Positions 17,365-26,967 are shown, numbered from the stretch's first letter. The stretch: 64,000 bases of DNA from Maritimibacter sp. (GCA_017792445.1 CP051232.1:186001-250000), one strand, 5' to 3'. The notes: generated from the sequence alone by a model not told the origin. Program-made: numbers and translations.

Positions 17365-18123
17365 CTAAAGGTCTTTCTGCCCGCCGCCCGGTTTCACCCG
17401 AAGCGCGACAAGTATGGTTGCCAGATAGGCGATCATAGCCAGAAGCAATGTCGCCCATGTGAAATTGAAAAGCAGGGCGGCGGCAAGCACGGCGCCCAGC
17501 AGAACGTACCGCGCATTCCGGCGCGGGATCTTCACGTTCTTGAACGAGAACGTGTGGATGCGGCTGATCATCAGCAACCCGATCGCCAGCACATAGATCG
17601 TCGACAGCCATGCCGGAATCTCGGGGAGGCCCGGAAAGGCAAAGGCCGCGACCATCGGCATCATCACCAGCAACGCACCCGCGGGCGACGGCACGCCCTC
17701 GAAGTAATCCGACGACCCGTTGCCGCTCTTCTGGCCCACGTTGAACCGCGCCAGCCGCAGCAGGCAGCACAGCGTGAAGCACAGCGAGGCCATCCAGCCG
17801 ATGCCGCCCACGTCGTTCAGCGTCCACAGGTAAAGGATCAGCGCCGGCGCGACGCCGAAGTTCAGGAAATCCGCCAGCGAGTCCAGTTCCGCGCCCAAAG
17901 GCGACTGGCTGCGCAGCAGCCGCGCCAGCCGTCCGTCCAGCCCGTCGAGTATGGTCGCGATCAGCACCATCCGCACCGACCACTGGAACTCGCCCAGCAG
18001 CGCGAAGCGCACGCCGGTCAGCCCGGCGCAGGCCGCGGTCAGGGTCAGCAGGTTCGGCAGCAGCTTGACCAGCGGTAGGTCGCGGTCGCGTTTCGGGTCC
18101 GTCTCGAGATCGTCGTGCTTCAT
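17365..18123 (-). CDS. pssA: CDP-diacylglycerol-serine O-phosphatidyltransferase
   Basis: 252 residues with several membrane helices. The CDP-alcohol phosphotransferase motif D60xxDGxxAR followed by G77xxxD81xxxD85 is complete (DGLDGRLARLL and GAELDSLADF). It makes phosphatidylserine from CDP-diacylglycerol and serine in the inner membrane, the substrate for the psd product encoded just upstream. Three bases separate the two genes. The ATG at 18123 is the only reasonable start. Confidence 0.97.
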   Translation of the reverse strand: MKHDDLETDPKRDRDLPLVKLLPNLLTLTAACAGLTGVRFALLGEFQWSVRMVLIATILDGLDGRLARLLRSQSPLGAELDSLADFLNFGVAPALILYLWTLNDVGGIGWMASLCFTLCCLLRLARFNVGQKSGNGSSDYFEGVPSPAGALLVMMPMVAAFAFPGLPEIPAWLSTIYVLAIGLLMISRIHTFSFKNVKIPRRNARYVLLGAVLAAALLFNFTWATLLLAMIAYLATILVALRVKPGGGQKDL

Positions 18124-18126
18124 GGC

Positions 18127-18819
18127 TCAGTCCGTCCGTGCGGGACGGGTGTCCTCGTCCGAGGCCAGGTCGGCGATCACCGTCTCGCCCGCGATCATCG
18201 TCTGTCCCAGCGCCACCAGCGGCACCGAGCCTTCCGGCAGGTACACGTCCAGCCGCGAGCCGAAGCGGATCAGTCCGAACCGTTCCCCCGCCGCCAGCCG
18301 TCTCTCGGGCGCGGTGAAGCAAACGATCCGCCGCGCCACCAGTCCCGCGATCTGCACCACCGCCAGCGTCCGGCCGTCCGCCATCTCGATGGCCAGCCCG
18401 TTGCGCTCGTTGTCGGTGCTCGCCTTGTCCAGCGAGGCGTTGAAGAACTTGCCGGGCCGATACGCCACCGCCGTCACCCTGCCCGCCACCGGCGCGCGGT
18501 TCACATGGCAGTTGAACACCGACATGAATACGCTCACCCGCGTCAGCGGCACGTCCGGCATCCCCAGTTCGGCGGGCGGCACGGCAGGCTCGATCAGCGA
18601 GACGACCCCGTCCGCCGGCGACACCACAAGCCCCTCGCGTACCGGCGTCACCCGCACCGGGTCGCGGAAGAAGTAATAACACCACACCGTCGCGCCGACG
18701 CCCAGCCATCCCAAGGGCTGCCAGATCAGGAACAGGACGACCGTGATCGCCGCGAAAATGGCGACGAACCGGCGCCCCTCGGGGTGCATCGGCTTGATGA
18801 AAGTGTCGCGCATGCGCAT
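18127..18819 (-). CDS. psd: phosphatidylserine decarboxylase proenzyme
   Basis: 230-residue short (archaeal/alphaproteobacterial subtype) proenzyme. The self-cleavage site [11 protein letters not shown] places Gly187-Ser188 as the cut that creates the pyruvoyl prosthetic group. Two N-terminal hydrophobic segments (about 18-32 and 36-51) tether it to the inner membrane; [12 protein letters not shown] is the conserved active-site region. It converts phosphatidylserine to PE, feeding the pmtA step encoded two genes downstream. Two in-frame ATGs two codons apart are possible starts. Confidence 0.97.
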   Translation of the reverse strand: MRMRDTFIKPMHPEGRRFVAIFAAITVVLFLIWQPLGWLGVGATVWCYYFFRDPVRVTPVREGLVVSPADGVVSLIEPAVPPAELGMPDVPLTRVSVFMSVFNCHVNRAPVAGRVTAVAYRPGKFFNASLDKASTDNERNGLAIEMADGRTLAVVQIAGLVARRIVCFTAPERRLAAGERFGLIRFGSRLDVYLPEGSVPLVALGQTMIAGETVIADLASDEDTRPARTD

Positions 18820-19006
18820 CGAAGTGTCGCCTTTCGTCCTTGGTTGTGAACGGTGGTACGTGCCGCAGCCGTCAGGGGCAAGGGAACATCAGCGTCACCC
18901 GATCAACGCGCGGAAGAGTGACCCGTTCCCTGCGACCGGCACGGGGCGCGCCGCTCTTCCCCTTGCCCCCGCCATCTGACAGTCTGCCGCCAGAGGGAGG
19001 CCGCCG

Positions 19007-19693
19007 ATGTCCATCACCACCTGCGTTTTCGACGCCTATGGCACGCTGTTCGACGTCGCCGCCGCCGCGCGCGAGGCGGCAGATCAGCCGGGGAACGAGG
19101 CGCTAAAGCCCGTCTGGGCCACGCTCGCCCGTGATTGGCGGCTCAAACAGCTGCAATACAGCTGGCTTCGCGCCGTGGCCGACGATCACACGGACTTCTG
19201 GCAGGTCACCGGCGACGCGTTGGACTGGGCGATGGAGGCCTCGGGCCTCGACGACGCAGGCCTGCGCGACCGCCTGATGGACCTGTACTTCCGCCTCTCC
19301 GCCTATCCCGAGGTGCCGGCGATGCTGGCGCAACTCAAGGCGGACGGCATGGCGACGGCGATCCTGTCGAACGGCGAACCGAAAATGCTGGCGGGCGCGG
19401 TCGACAGCGCCGGGGTCGGCGATCACCTTGACGCGGTTCTGTCGGTCGAGGACGTGGGCGTCTACAAACCCCACCGCAAGGTCTACGACATGGTTGGCGA
19501 CCGGTTCGGCTGCGCGCCCTCCGACGTGCTGTTCGTCTCGTCGAATGGCTGGGACGCGGCGCACGCAAAGGGCTATGGCTTCGTCACGGCGTGGGTGAAC
19601 CGCGCGGGCGAACCCGTGGACCGGCTCAGCTGGCGCCCCGATCACATCCTCGCCGACCTGAGCGGCATACCAAAACTGGCGAAAGAGGCATGA
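19007..19693 (+). CDS. haloacid dehalogenase, type II
   Basis: 228-residue HAD superfamily enzyme. The opening MSITTCVFDAYGTLFD gives nucleophile Asp9 in the L-2-haloacid dehalogenase form (DAYGT rather than DxD), ILSNGEP carries the Ser/Asn of motif II, VYKPHRKVYD the lysine, and FVSSNGWDAAHAKGYGF the motif IV that is typical of dehalogenases. It hydrolyses 2-haloacids to 2-hydroxyacids. Its TGA overlaps the ATG of the next gene, so the pair is coupled. Confidence 0.92.
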   Translation: MSITTCVFDAYGTLFDVAAAAREAADQPGNEALKPVWATLARDWRLKQLQYSWLRAVADDHTDFWQVTGDALDWAMEASGLDDAGLRDRLMDLYFRLSAYPEVPAMLAQLKADGMATAILSNGEPKMLAGAVDSAGVGDHLDAVLSVEDVGVYKPHRKVYDMVGDRFGCAPSDVLFVSSNGWDAAHAKGYGFVTAWVNRAGEPVDRLSWRPDHILADLSGIPKLAKEA

Positions 19694-20529
19694 TGCAGTA
19701 TTTCGACGCGCCCGACGGCACCCGTCTGGCCTACAAGGACGAGGGCGAGGGCCTGCCGGTGCTGTGCCTCTCGGGCCTGACCCGCAACGGCACCGACTTC
19801 GACTATGTCGCCCCGCATCTAGGCGACGTGCGGCTGATCCGGCTGGACTACCGCGGCCGCGGCGGCTCGGACTGGGCCGACCCGTCCACCTATACGATCC
19901 AGGTCGAAGGCGGCGATGCGCTGGCGCTGCTGAACCACCTTGGCATCGACAAGGCTGCGATCCTCGGCACCTCGCGCGGCGGGCTGATCGCGATGCTGCT
20001 GGCCTATGTCGCCAAGGACCGCATGCTGGGCGCCTGCCTCAACGACATCGGCCCGGTGGTCGACCCCAAGGGGCTGGACGTGATCCAGGGCTACGTGGGC
20101 AAGCAGCCCGGCATCAAGACCTACGAACAGGCCGCAATGACCCGCGCACGGTTGATGGTCGGGTTCGAGAACGTCCCGGAAGAGCGCTGGATGGAAGAGG
20201 TGCACCGCCATTTCGTGCAGACCGACGACGGGCTTCGGATCAACTATGACCCCGACCTCGCCCGCATCTTCGATGCCGCGGACCCGGACGCGAACCCGGC
20301 GCCCGCCGATTTCTGGCCGGTGTTCGATGCGCTGGACGGCCTGCCGATCGCCGCGATCCGGGGCGCGAACTCGGACCTTCTCAGCCCCGAGACCTTCGCC
20401 GAGATGCAGCGCCGCCGCCCCGACATGATCGCCGCCGAAGTCCCCGACCGCGCCCATATCCCCTTTCTCGACGAGCCCGAAGCCGTCGCCGCCATCCGCA
20501 AATGGATAGACCTGTGCCAGACACGATGA
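19690..20529 (+). CDS. alpha/beta hydrolase
   Basis: About 279 residues. Fold markers are LSGLTRNGTDF (oxyanion region), LDYRGRGGSD, the nucleophile elbow GTSRGG and a late RAHIPFLDEPEA that holds the catalytic His. The sequence suggests a haloalkane-dehalogenase/lactonase-like hydrolase; the true substrate is open. ATG occurs twice in a row (19690 and 19693); the second is better spaced from AAGAGG. It overlaps both the upstream dehalogenase gene and the downstream dehydratase gene by four bases. Confidence 0.88.
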   Translation: MMQYFDAPDGTRLAYKDEGEGLPVLCLSGLTRNGTDFDYVAPHLGDVRLIRLDYRGRGGSDWADPSTYTIQVEGGDALALLNHLGIDKAAILGTSRGGLIAMLLAYVAKDRMLGACLNDIGPVVDPKGLDVIQGYVGKQPGIKTYEQAAMTRARLMVGFENVPEERWMEEVHRHFVQTDDGLRINYDPDLARIFDAADPDANPAPADFWPVFDALDGLPIAAIRGANSDLLSPETFAEMQRRRPDMIAAEVPDRAHIPFLDEPEAVAAIRKWIDLCQTR

Positions 20530-21512
20530 CCCCCTCGCCCGTTTCCATCGACGACATCCGCGCCGCAAACGAACGGCTGGCCCCCGTGGTGCGGCGCACA
20601 CCGCTGCTGTCCTCGCCCTTCCTCGACGAGATCGCAGGCCGCCGCGTGTTGGTGAAGCCCGAGTGCCTGCAGCACACCGGCTCGTTCAAATTCCGCGGTG
20701 CGTGGTCCGCGATCTCGGCGCTGGACCCAGAGGTGCGGGCGAAGGGCATCATCGCCTTCTCGTCCGGCAATCACGCGCAGGGCGTCGCCCACGCTGCCGC
20801 CCGCCACGGCGTGCCCTCGGTGATCGTGATGCCCGAGGATGCCCCTGCCCTGAAGATCGCGAACACCCGCGCTTTGGGGGCCGAGGTGGTGCTGTACGAC
20901 CGCGAGAACGAGGACCGCGACGAGATCGGCGCGCGTCTTGCCTCTGAACGCGGGCTGACCCTGATCAAGCCCTTCGACGAACCGCTGGTGGTCGCGGGGC
21001 AAGGCACCTGCGGGCTGGAGATCGCCGCGCAGGCCGCCGAAGCCGGTGTGGAAACCGCGGATGTGCTGGTCTGCTGTGGCGGCGGTGGCTTGACCTCGGG
21101 CATTGCGCTGGCGCTGGAGGCCGACGCCCCCGGCCTGCGCGTGCGCCCGGTCGAACCCGTAGGCTTCGACGACGTGACCCGCTCGCTGGAGTCCGGCAGG
21201 ATCGAGCGCAACCCCCGCATGTCCGGCTCGATCTGCGACGCCATCGTCACCCCCGCCCCCGGCGTGCTTCCCTTCCCCATCATGCAGCGCCTGTGCGGCC
21301 CCGGCGTCGTGGTGCCCGACGAGCTTTGCCTGCGCGCCATGGCGGCGGCCTTCACCCGGCTGAAGATTGTTCTGGAACCCGGCGGCGCCATCGCCCTCGC
21401 CGCCGCGCTCTACATGCCGGAGACGGTCGAGGGCGACACGGTGATCGCCGTCGCCTCTGGCGGCAACGTCGACGTTCCGATGTTCACAAAGGCCCTCGAA
21501 ACAACCCCGTAG
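20526..21512 (+). CDS. threonine/serine dehydratase family PLP enzyme
   Basis: 328 residues of fold-type II. The PLP lysine is Lys55 in TGSFKFRGA, SSGNHAQG is the substrate loop, and CCGGGGLTSG binds the phosphate. There is no C-terminal ACT domain, so this is a catabolic-type or serine/threonine dehydratase rather than the biosynthetic, isoleucine-regulated IlvA. ATG 20526 overlaps the preceding stop; an ATG 24 bases upstream is also in frame. The last gene of the dehalogenase-hydrolase-dehydratase run. Confidence 0.9.
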   Translation: MTPSPVSIDDIRAANERLAPVVRRTPLLSSPFLDEIAGRRVLVKPECLQHTGSFKFRGAWSAISALDPEVRAKGIIAFSSGNHAQGVAHAAARHGVPSVIVMPEDAPALKIANTRALGAEVVLYDRENEDRDEIGARLASERGLTLIKPFDEPLVVAGQGTCGLEIAAQAAEAGVETADVLVCCGGGGLTSGIALALEADAPGLRVRPVEPVGFDDVTRSLESGRIERNPRMSGSICDAIVTPAPGVLPFPIMQRLCGPGVVVPDELCLRAMAAAFTRLKIVLEPGGAIALAAALYMPETVEGDTVIAVASGGNVDVPMFTKALETTP

Positions 21513-21850
21513 GATGGGTTTCCAACCCATCCCACGCCATCGGACAATCACGGAACGGCCGCCAATCGGTCGCCCCGGAAACCACGCCCCCCGCAACCCG
21601 CGGCCTGACAGATGGGTTAAAAACCCATCCTACACCCTCGGACAATCCCGGACCGGCGGCCAATCGGTCACCTCCCCGTAGGATGGGTTTCCAACCCATC
21701 CCACACCCTCGGACAATCCCGGACCGGCGGCCAATCGGTCACCTCCCCGTAGGATGGGTTTCCAACCCATCCCACACCCTCGAACGATCACGGACCGGCA
21801 GCAAAATTCGGAACCACCTTGAAGGCCGGGTTTCCACCCCATCCCGAACC
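21513..21850. repeat. palindromic repeat cluster with exact 71-bp tandem copies
   Basis: Several copies of a palindrome of the form GTAGGATGGGTTTCCAACCC occur in this intergenic space. Two consecutive units, 21632-21702 and 21703-21773, are near-identical 71-base direct repeats (ACACCCTCGGACAATCCCGG at the start of each), with a diverged copy before (from about 21534) and a decayed copy after (21774-21845, where TGGGTTT becomes CGGGTTTCC). No coding capacity is supported. It starts immediately after the dehydratase stop codon. Confidence 0.92.
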
Positions 21851-21944
21851 CGCCTCTCATACCGGCGCTGCCTCAAACGGTTGGCCCGCCGCGCGCCAGC
21901 CGCTACGCTTCTCGCGAACCCGTCCCACAACGGAGCGCATTTCC

Positions 21945-23135
21945 ATGGCCAATTTCACAATCGCAACATTCAACGTCAAAAACCTGATCGGCGCCGGCGA
22001 AGAATATTACCGTTTCGAACAATACACCGCCGAGGAATACGCCTGGAAACAGGATTGGCTGGCCGACCAGCTGATGTCGCTCAACGCCGATATCACCTGC
22101 TTTCAGGAGATCTTCGACGAAGCCCCCCTCGCGGCCGTCATCGCCGAGGCCGACCGGCGCGGGCATCTGCTGAACGACGCCGTGGTCCCCGGCAGCGACA
22201 GCCCGTACCGCAAGAAGGCGATCTTCCGCAAACTGCGCTACGCCCCCTATGGTGACGCTGCCGTCGCTTTCGCGCCGAACCTGAACGACGGCGAGCCCGG
22301 CGAACGCCGCCCCGGCGTCGCCGTTCTGTCGCGCTTCGGATTTGAAGGCGCGCCCGAGGTCGTTCAGGCCCTCGACCCCGCGCTCCACATCCCGTTCCGC
22401 GAACTCACCGGCGAGGACGGCGGCTTTTACCGCCTGTCGCGGCTGTCGCGTCCGATCCTCAAGGTCCGCATCCCGGTCGGCGGCACCGTGGTCACGGTCT
22501 TCTGCGTCCACTTCAAGTCCAAGCTGGGCGAGTTCCTGAAGCCCGCCGGCGCCCCCTTCGCCCCCGAGGCCGATCTTGTCCACTACGACCCGACCGGCCG
22601 CGCCATGGGCGCGCTGCGCGCCGGGCTGCGCCGGACGGCCGAAGCCTGGGTCCTGCGCCGCCTCGTGATCGCCGAACTCGACGCGGGGCGCCCGGTTATG
22701 GTGCTGGGCGACCTGAACGACGGCGAACACGCCGTATCCTCCGAGATCGTCAGCGGCGAGAAACCCTTCGTGAACTACGCCTGGATGCGCCGCCACGATG
22801 CCACCCACGCGAACGACCGCTATTCCCAGGAAGAAGCCGAGATCATCCGCGAACAGGTCGAACGCTATCGCCTGCACTCGGCAGAAAAACTGTTCGTCGC
22901 CAAATCCTTGCGCGACATGGTCTATACCTCGGCCTTCGGCGGCGTGTACGAAAGCATCGACCAGATCCTGATGTCGCGCCATTTCCATCCGGGCTATGAC
23001 AACCACATCGGCGAGATGGACTACTTCAGCGTGCTGAATGATCATCTGACCGATGGCGCTCATCCCGAGGCGCCCTATAACAAGCTGGCAAGCGACCACG
23101 GGCAGATCATGGCGCACATCCGCATGTACGATTGA
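21945..23135 (+). CDS. endonuclease/exonuclease/phosphatase family protein
   Basis: 396 residues. EEP-fold markers: FTIATFNVKNL at the N-terminus (Asn in strand 1), ITCFQEIFDE with the metal-ligand Glu, VFCVHFKSK (catalytic His), VMVLGDLNDGEH (GDxND) and a C-terminal LASDHGQIMAHI (SDH). The full catalytic set is present, so it should hydrolyse phosphodiester or phosphomonoester bonds; DNA, nucleotides or phospholipids are all possible substrates. No signal peptide. CGGAG precedes the ATG at 21945. Confidence 0.9.
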   Translation: MANFTIATFNVKNLIGAGEEYYRFEQYTAEEYAWKQDWLADQLMSLNADITCFQEIFDEAPLAAVIAEADRRGHLLNDAVVPGSDSPYRKKAIFRKLRYAPYGDAAVAFAPNLNDGEPGERRPGVAVLSRFGFEGAPEVVQALDPALHIPFRELTGEDGGFYRLSRLSRPILKVRIPVGGTVVTVFCVHFKSKLGEFLKPAGAPFAPEADLVHYDPTGRAMGALRAGLRRTAEAWVLRRLVIAELDAGRPVMVLGDLNDGEHAVSSEIVSGEKPFVNYAWMRRHDATHANDRYSQEEAEIIREQVERYRLHSAEKLFVAKSLRDMVYTSAFGGVYESIDQILMSRHFHPGYDNHIGEMDYFSVLNDHLTDGAHPEAPYNKLASDHGQIMAHIRMYD

Positions 23136-23200
23136 CGCGCGGCTTGTCGACAACTGCGGGGCCGCGTGCAAGTCTGACCCAAAACGGGAGGAAGCGCCCC

Positions 23201-24370
23201 ATGCGCACACAGGTCTGCATCATCGGCGGAGGCCCGTCGGGGCTACTGCTTAGCCAGCTTCTGCACCTTGCCGGCATCGACAGCGTCGTGCTGGAACGCC
23301 GGACCCGCGACTATGTGCTGGGGCGCATCCGTGCGGGCGTGCTGGAATCGGGCACCGTCGACCTGCTGCGCAAGGCGAAGGTCGGCGACCGGATGGACAA
23401 GCAGGGCATCGTGGACGAAGGCATCGTCGTCGCGGGCGAGACGCACGGCTTCCGCATCGACATCAAGGCGCTGACCGGCAAGTCGATGATGGTCTGGGGC
23501 CAGACCGAGATCACGCAAGACCTTTACGACGCGCGCGAAGCGATGGGCGGCACCGTGATCCACGAGGCCGAAGCGGTGAAACCGCACGACATGGACACCG
23601 ACGCGCCCTTCGTCACCTACTACAAGGACGGCGCAGAGCACCGGATCGACTGCGACTGGATCGCGGGCTGCGACGGCTTCCATGGCGTCTCGCGCAAGTC
23701 GATCCCGCGCAGCGTTCTGAAGGAATACGAACGCGTCTATCCCTTCGGCTGGCTCGGCATCCTGTCCGAGACGCCTCCGGTAACGCACGAAATCCTGTAC
23801 GCCTCGCACTCGCGCGGCTTCGCGCTGGCGTCCTTGCGCAACGAGAACCTCAGCCGCTACTACGTGCAGGTGCCGCAGGGCGAACCGGTCGAGAACTGGT
23901 CCGACGACCGGTTCTGGGACGAATTCAAGGCGCGTATTCCCGGCGATCTGGCAGAGAAGCTGATCACCGGTCCGGCGATCGAGAAATCCATCGCCCCGTT
24001 GCGGTCCTATGCCGCCGAACCGATGCGCTGGGGCCGGATGTTCCTTGTGGGCGACGCGGCGCATATCGTTCCGCCCACCGGCGCGAAGGGGCTGAACCTC
24101 GCCGCCTCGGACGTGCATTACCTGTTCGAGGCGCTGAAGGCGCATTACCTCGACAAGGACGATAGCGGGATCGAAGACTACGCGCAGAAGGCTGCCGCCC
24201 GCGTCTGGCAGGCGATGCGGTTCTCGTGGTGGTTCACCACCGTCATGCACCAGTTCCCGGATCAGTCGGGCTTTGACCGGCGGATGCAGGAAAGCGAGAT
24301 CACCCTGCTGGAGACCTCGAAGGCCGCGCAGGCCGCGATGGCAGAGCTTTACGTCGGCGCGCCCTACTGA
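23201..24370 (+). CDS. pobA: 4-hydroxybenzoate 3-monooxygenase
   Basis: 389-residue FAD monooxygenase that makes protocatechuate from 4-hydroxybenzoate with NADPH and oxygen. IIGGGPSGLLLSQLL is the FAD dinucleotide motif, CDWIAGCDGFHGVSR the DG motif and FLVGDAAHIVPPTGAKG the GD motif with the substrate-specific proline pair. The length equals that of Pseudomonas PobA (about 394). ATG 23201 follows GGGAGGAAGC. TGA overlaps the start of pcaD by one base, so the two pathway genes form an operon. Confidence 0.97.
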   Translation: MRTQVCIIGGGPSGLLLSQLLHLAGIDSVVLERRTRDYVLGRIRAGVLESGTVDLLRKAKVGDRMDKQGIVDEGIVVAGETHGFRIDIKALTGKSMMVWGQTEITQDLYDAREAMGGTVIHEAEAVKPHDMDTDAPFVTYYKDGAEHRIDCDWIAGCDGFHGVSRKSIPRSVLKEYERVYPFGWLGILSETPPVTHEILYASHSRGFALASLRNENLSRYYVQVPQGEPVENWSDDRFWDEFKARIPGDLAEKLITGPAIEKSIAPLRSYAAEPMRWGRMFLVGDAAHIVPPTGAKGLNLAASDVHYLFEALKAHYLDKDDSGIEDYAQKAAARVWQAMRFSWWFTTVMHQFPDQSGFDRRMQESEITLLETSKAAQAAMAELYVGAPY

Positions 24371-25158
24371 TGCCGCTGACGGAACTGCAAGGCACCGGCA
24401 TCTTCTGGCGCGAGGACGGCGAGCCCGACGGCGCGCCGCTGGTCTTTGCGAACTCTCTGGGCACCGATTACCGGCTATGGGACGGCGTGCTGTCCCACCT
24501 GCCGCCGGGCTTCCGGATCATCCGCTACGACAAGCGCGGGCACGGCCTGTCCGACTGCCCTTCCCGCCCCTACTCGATGGGCGCTCTGGTGTCGGACGCG
24601 GAACGTCTGCTGGACCATCTGAAGGTCCGCGACAGCCTGTTCGTCGGCATCTCCATCGGAGGCATGATCGCGCAGGGTCTGGCGGTGAAACGTCTGGACC
24701 TTGTCCGCGCCATGGTGCTGTCGAACACCGCCGCCAAGATCGGCGCTCATGGCACGTGGGACGACCGCATCGCCGCCGTCGAGGCGGGCGGGATCGAGGC
24801 GCTGGCCGATGGCACGATGGAGCGCTGGTTCTCGAAGCCCTTCCGCGCGACGCCCGATATGCGCGTCTGGCGCCACATGCTGACCCGCACGCCGGTCGAG
24901 GGCTATCTGGGCTGCATGGCGGCGATCCGGGGCACCGATTTCTACACCCCCACCAGCGGCCTGACCCTGCCCACGATGGTCATAGCCGGCAGCGAGGACG
25001 GATCGACCCCGCCCGATCTCGTGCGCGAGACGGCAGAGCTGATCAAGGGCGCGCGGTTCGAGCTGATGCGCGGCGCGGGCCACCTGCCTTGCGTGGAACA
25101 GCCCGAAGCTTATGCCGCCCTGCTGGCGGACTTCGCCCGGTCCGTCGGTCACATCTGA
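24370..25158 (+). CDS. pcaD: 3-oxoadipate enol-lactonase
   Basis: 262-residue alpha/beta hydrolase that opens 3-oxoadipate enol-lactone in the protocatechuate branch of the beta-ketoadipate pathway. VFANSLGTDYRLWD (about residues 23-36) is highly typical of PcaD; RYDKRGHGLSD, the elbow GISIGG and a final GAGHLPCVEQPE with catalytic His follow. It directly follows pobA. The pcaB, pcaC and pcaGH genes are not in this window. Confidence 0.93.
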   Translation: MPLTELQGTGIFWREDGEPDGAPLVFANSLGTDYRLWDGVLSHLPPGFRIIRYDKRGHGLSDCPSRPYSMGALVSDAERLLDHLKVRDSLFVGISIGGMIAQGLAVKRLDLVRAMVLSNTAAKIGAHGTWDDRIAAVEAGGIEALADGTMERWFSKPFRATPDMRVWRHMLTRTPVEGYLGCMAAIRGTDFYTPTSGLTLPTMVIAGSEDGSTPPDLVRETAELIKGARFELMRGAGHLPCVEQPEAYAALLADFARSVGHI

Positions 25159-25162
25159 AAGG

Positions 25163-25960
25163 TCAGGCGCCCTGCTCTACCGCCCGGCGGCTGCGCGCCG
25201 CGCGGGCAAGGTCGGCGTTGTAAAGCAGCACGAACAGCAGAAACGACGAGATGCACAGCGGCTCGGTGCTGACGTAGATCAGGTAGACCAGCGGCTCCCA
25301 TGCGCCCAGATCGAAGTCCTTGACCACGAACAGCACGAGATAGCTCAGCACCAGCACCACGCTGGCCATACCGACCCAAAGCCGCACCCGGTTCGCGCTT
25401 GCGGAATAGACGCCGACCTCTGCCATCGCGCGGGCCATCGGCTGATCCTTCGCGATCGCGCGGCTCAGCAACAGGCCGGTCAGCACCGTCGCCGCCTGAC
25501 TGGCGAAGAAGATATAGCTGCCCATCATGTGCGCTTCGTTGTGGTGCGGGAAGGTGTACTGCGACAGCATCACCATTCCGACACAGGCCGCCAGCTGCAT
25601 CGGCGGAACAAGGCAAAGCGTTGTTGTCAGCCGCCGCGCGCCCTTGGAGGAAACCGCCCGCACCGCGGGCAAGGAAGTCGCGAAGGTCGCGATCAGCCCG
25701 CAGACGCCAAGAAACAGAAGCACGGCCGAGATCGCGATCCAGAAGGCGAAGCCGTCTCCGATGGCCGGATCGGACAGCGCACGGCTGATGGTGGGCGGCT
25801 GGTTGGCGACGTACTCGGGATGCGCCTCGATAAAGTCGGCGCGCGCCTTGTAGATGTTCAGGTTCACCGTGACGACCACGAAGGTGTTCGCCAGCAGCGA
25901 CAGCCCCGCAACCCAAGGAGCCCAGCCGGGCCGTTGATCCGAAAGAGAAAACTTAATCAT
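25163..25960 (-). CDS. six-helix membrane protein, possibly Frag1/DRAM/Sfk1 type
   Basis: 265 residues with about six membrane spans (around 15-36, 70-95, 110-130, 145-165, 190-212 and 225-247). HNEAHMMGSYIFFASQAATV with its histidines at the start of a helix resembles the central motif of the Frag1/DRAM/Sfk1 family, but the match is by eye and weak. Both ATG 25960 and GTG 25966 are possible starts. The gene is convergent with pcaD, four bases apart, so it is not part of the aromatic operon. Confidence 0.7.
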   Translation of the reverse strand: MIKFSLSDQRPGWAPWVAGLSLLANTFVVVTVNLNIYKARADFIEAHPEYVANQPPTISRALSDPAIGDGFAFWIAISAVLLFLGVCGLIATFATSLPAVRAVSSKGARRLTTTLCLVPPMQLAACVGMVMLSQYTFPHHNEAHMMGSYIFFASQAATVLTGLLLSRAIAKDQPMARAMAEVGVYSASANRVRLWVGMASVVLVLSYLVLFVVKDFDLGAWEPLVYLIYVSTEPLCISSFLLFVLLYNADLARAARSRRAVEQGA

Positions 25961-26053
25961 GATCACTGAACCGCCGGCGCCGTGTCACCTGCTGCCCTGT
26001 AGCCCACAGCGCATCGCGCGCGCAAGTGCGGGGTCGCGCGGCGCCACGGATCT

Positions 26054-26626
26054 TCACGCCGCCTTGGGGTACAGATATACCTTCGTTTCCAGCGGCACCT
26101 GATCGTACAGGTGGATCATGTGCGGGTTCAGCAGCCCGACACAGCCGTTCGACACCGCACGACCGATGCTGCCGGGATCGTTGGTGCCATGGATGCGCAG
26201 GAAGGTATCCCCCCGCCCCGGCTGGAACAGGTACAGCGCACGCGCACCCAACGGGTTGTTCGGCCCGCCCGGCATCCCGTCGGCGTACTGTCCCCAGCGT
26301 TCGGGCTCGCGCTCGATCATGTCGGGCGTCGGCGTCCACGACGGCCACTCTTTCCGCGCGCCGATGGTGTACTCGCCGGGCTCGTACAGGTCGCCCCGCC
26401 CGACACGCACGGCATAGCGGATCGCCTTGCCCTCGGGCAGCGTCCAGAACAGTGAGAAGCGGTCGGGATAGACAAGGATGACACCGGGCCGATACCGCGC
26501 CGGCATGTCCACGACACGCGGCTGCCAGCTTTCGGGCACTTCGAACACCTGCTGGGCGGCGGCGGGAAAGGCTGTGGCGCCGGTGGCGGCAAGCGCTCCG
26601 GTCAGGAAGGTACGGCGGTTGGTCAT
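26054..26626 (-). CDS. L,D-transpeptidase (YkuD domain), Tat-exported
   Basis: 190 residues. The start [17 protein letters not shown] is a twin-arginine signal (RRxFL), cleaved near AAAQQ (residue 25). The YkuD domain follows, with the active site His146 in RIHGTND, Ser159 and catalytic Cys162 in SNGCVGL. Such enzymes cross-link peptidoglycan stems (3-3 bonds) or attach lipoproteins to the wall. A folded Tat substrate is a common route for this family in Rhodobacteraceae. Confidence 0.93.
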   Translation of the reverse strand: MTNRRTFLTGALAATGATAFPAAAQQVFEVPESWQPRVVDMPARYRPGVILVYPDRFSLFWTLPEGKAIRYAVRVGRGDLYEPGEYTIGARKEWPSWTPTPDMIEREPERWGQYADGMPGGPNNPLGARALYLFQPGRGDTFLRIHGTNDPGSIGRAVSNGCVGLLNPHMIHLYDQVPLETKVYLYPKAA

Positions 26627-26807
26627 GCAGGGTCCATCGGCAGGAATGAAGCGGAACTGTGCCCCGCAGCGGGGCGCGTATTGTCGGAAAGGGCGGAAGC
26701 AGAACGTCGCCAATACGGTAGCGCCCGCCCCGTCGAACGGCAATAAAATTGCATCAAGCCCTTGAGAACACGCTCGCATTTTTCGCCGCAGCGCAGCGTC
26801 AAAGCCC

Positions 26808-26893
<86 letters not shown>

Positions 26894-26967
26894 CCGGCGC
26901 GCACCTTAGTGGGGACCGTCCGGGGCTGGAACCCGAAAACGCGCCGGCTGGCGCAGCGACAGGCGCG

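Noticed and set aside
21513-21850. Possible CRISPR array
   Set aside because: Only two units are exact, the 71-base unit is itself the repeat with no unique spacers, and the cores are palindromic REP-like sequences. No cas genes are near.
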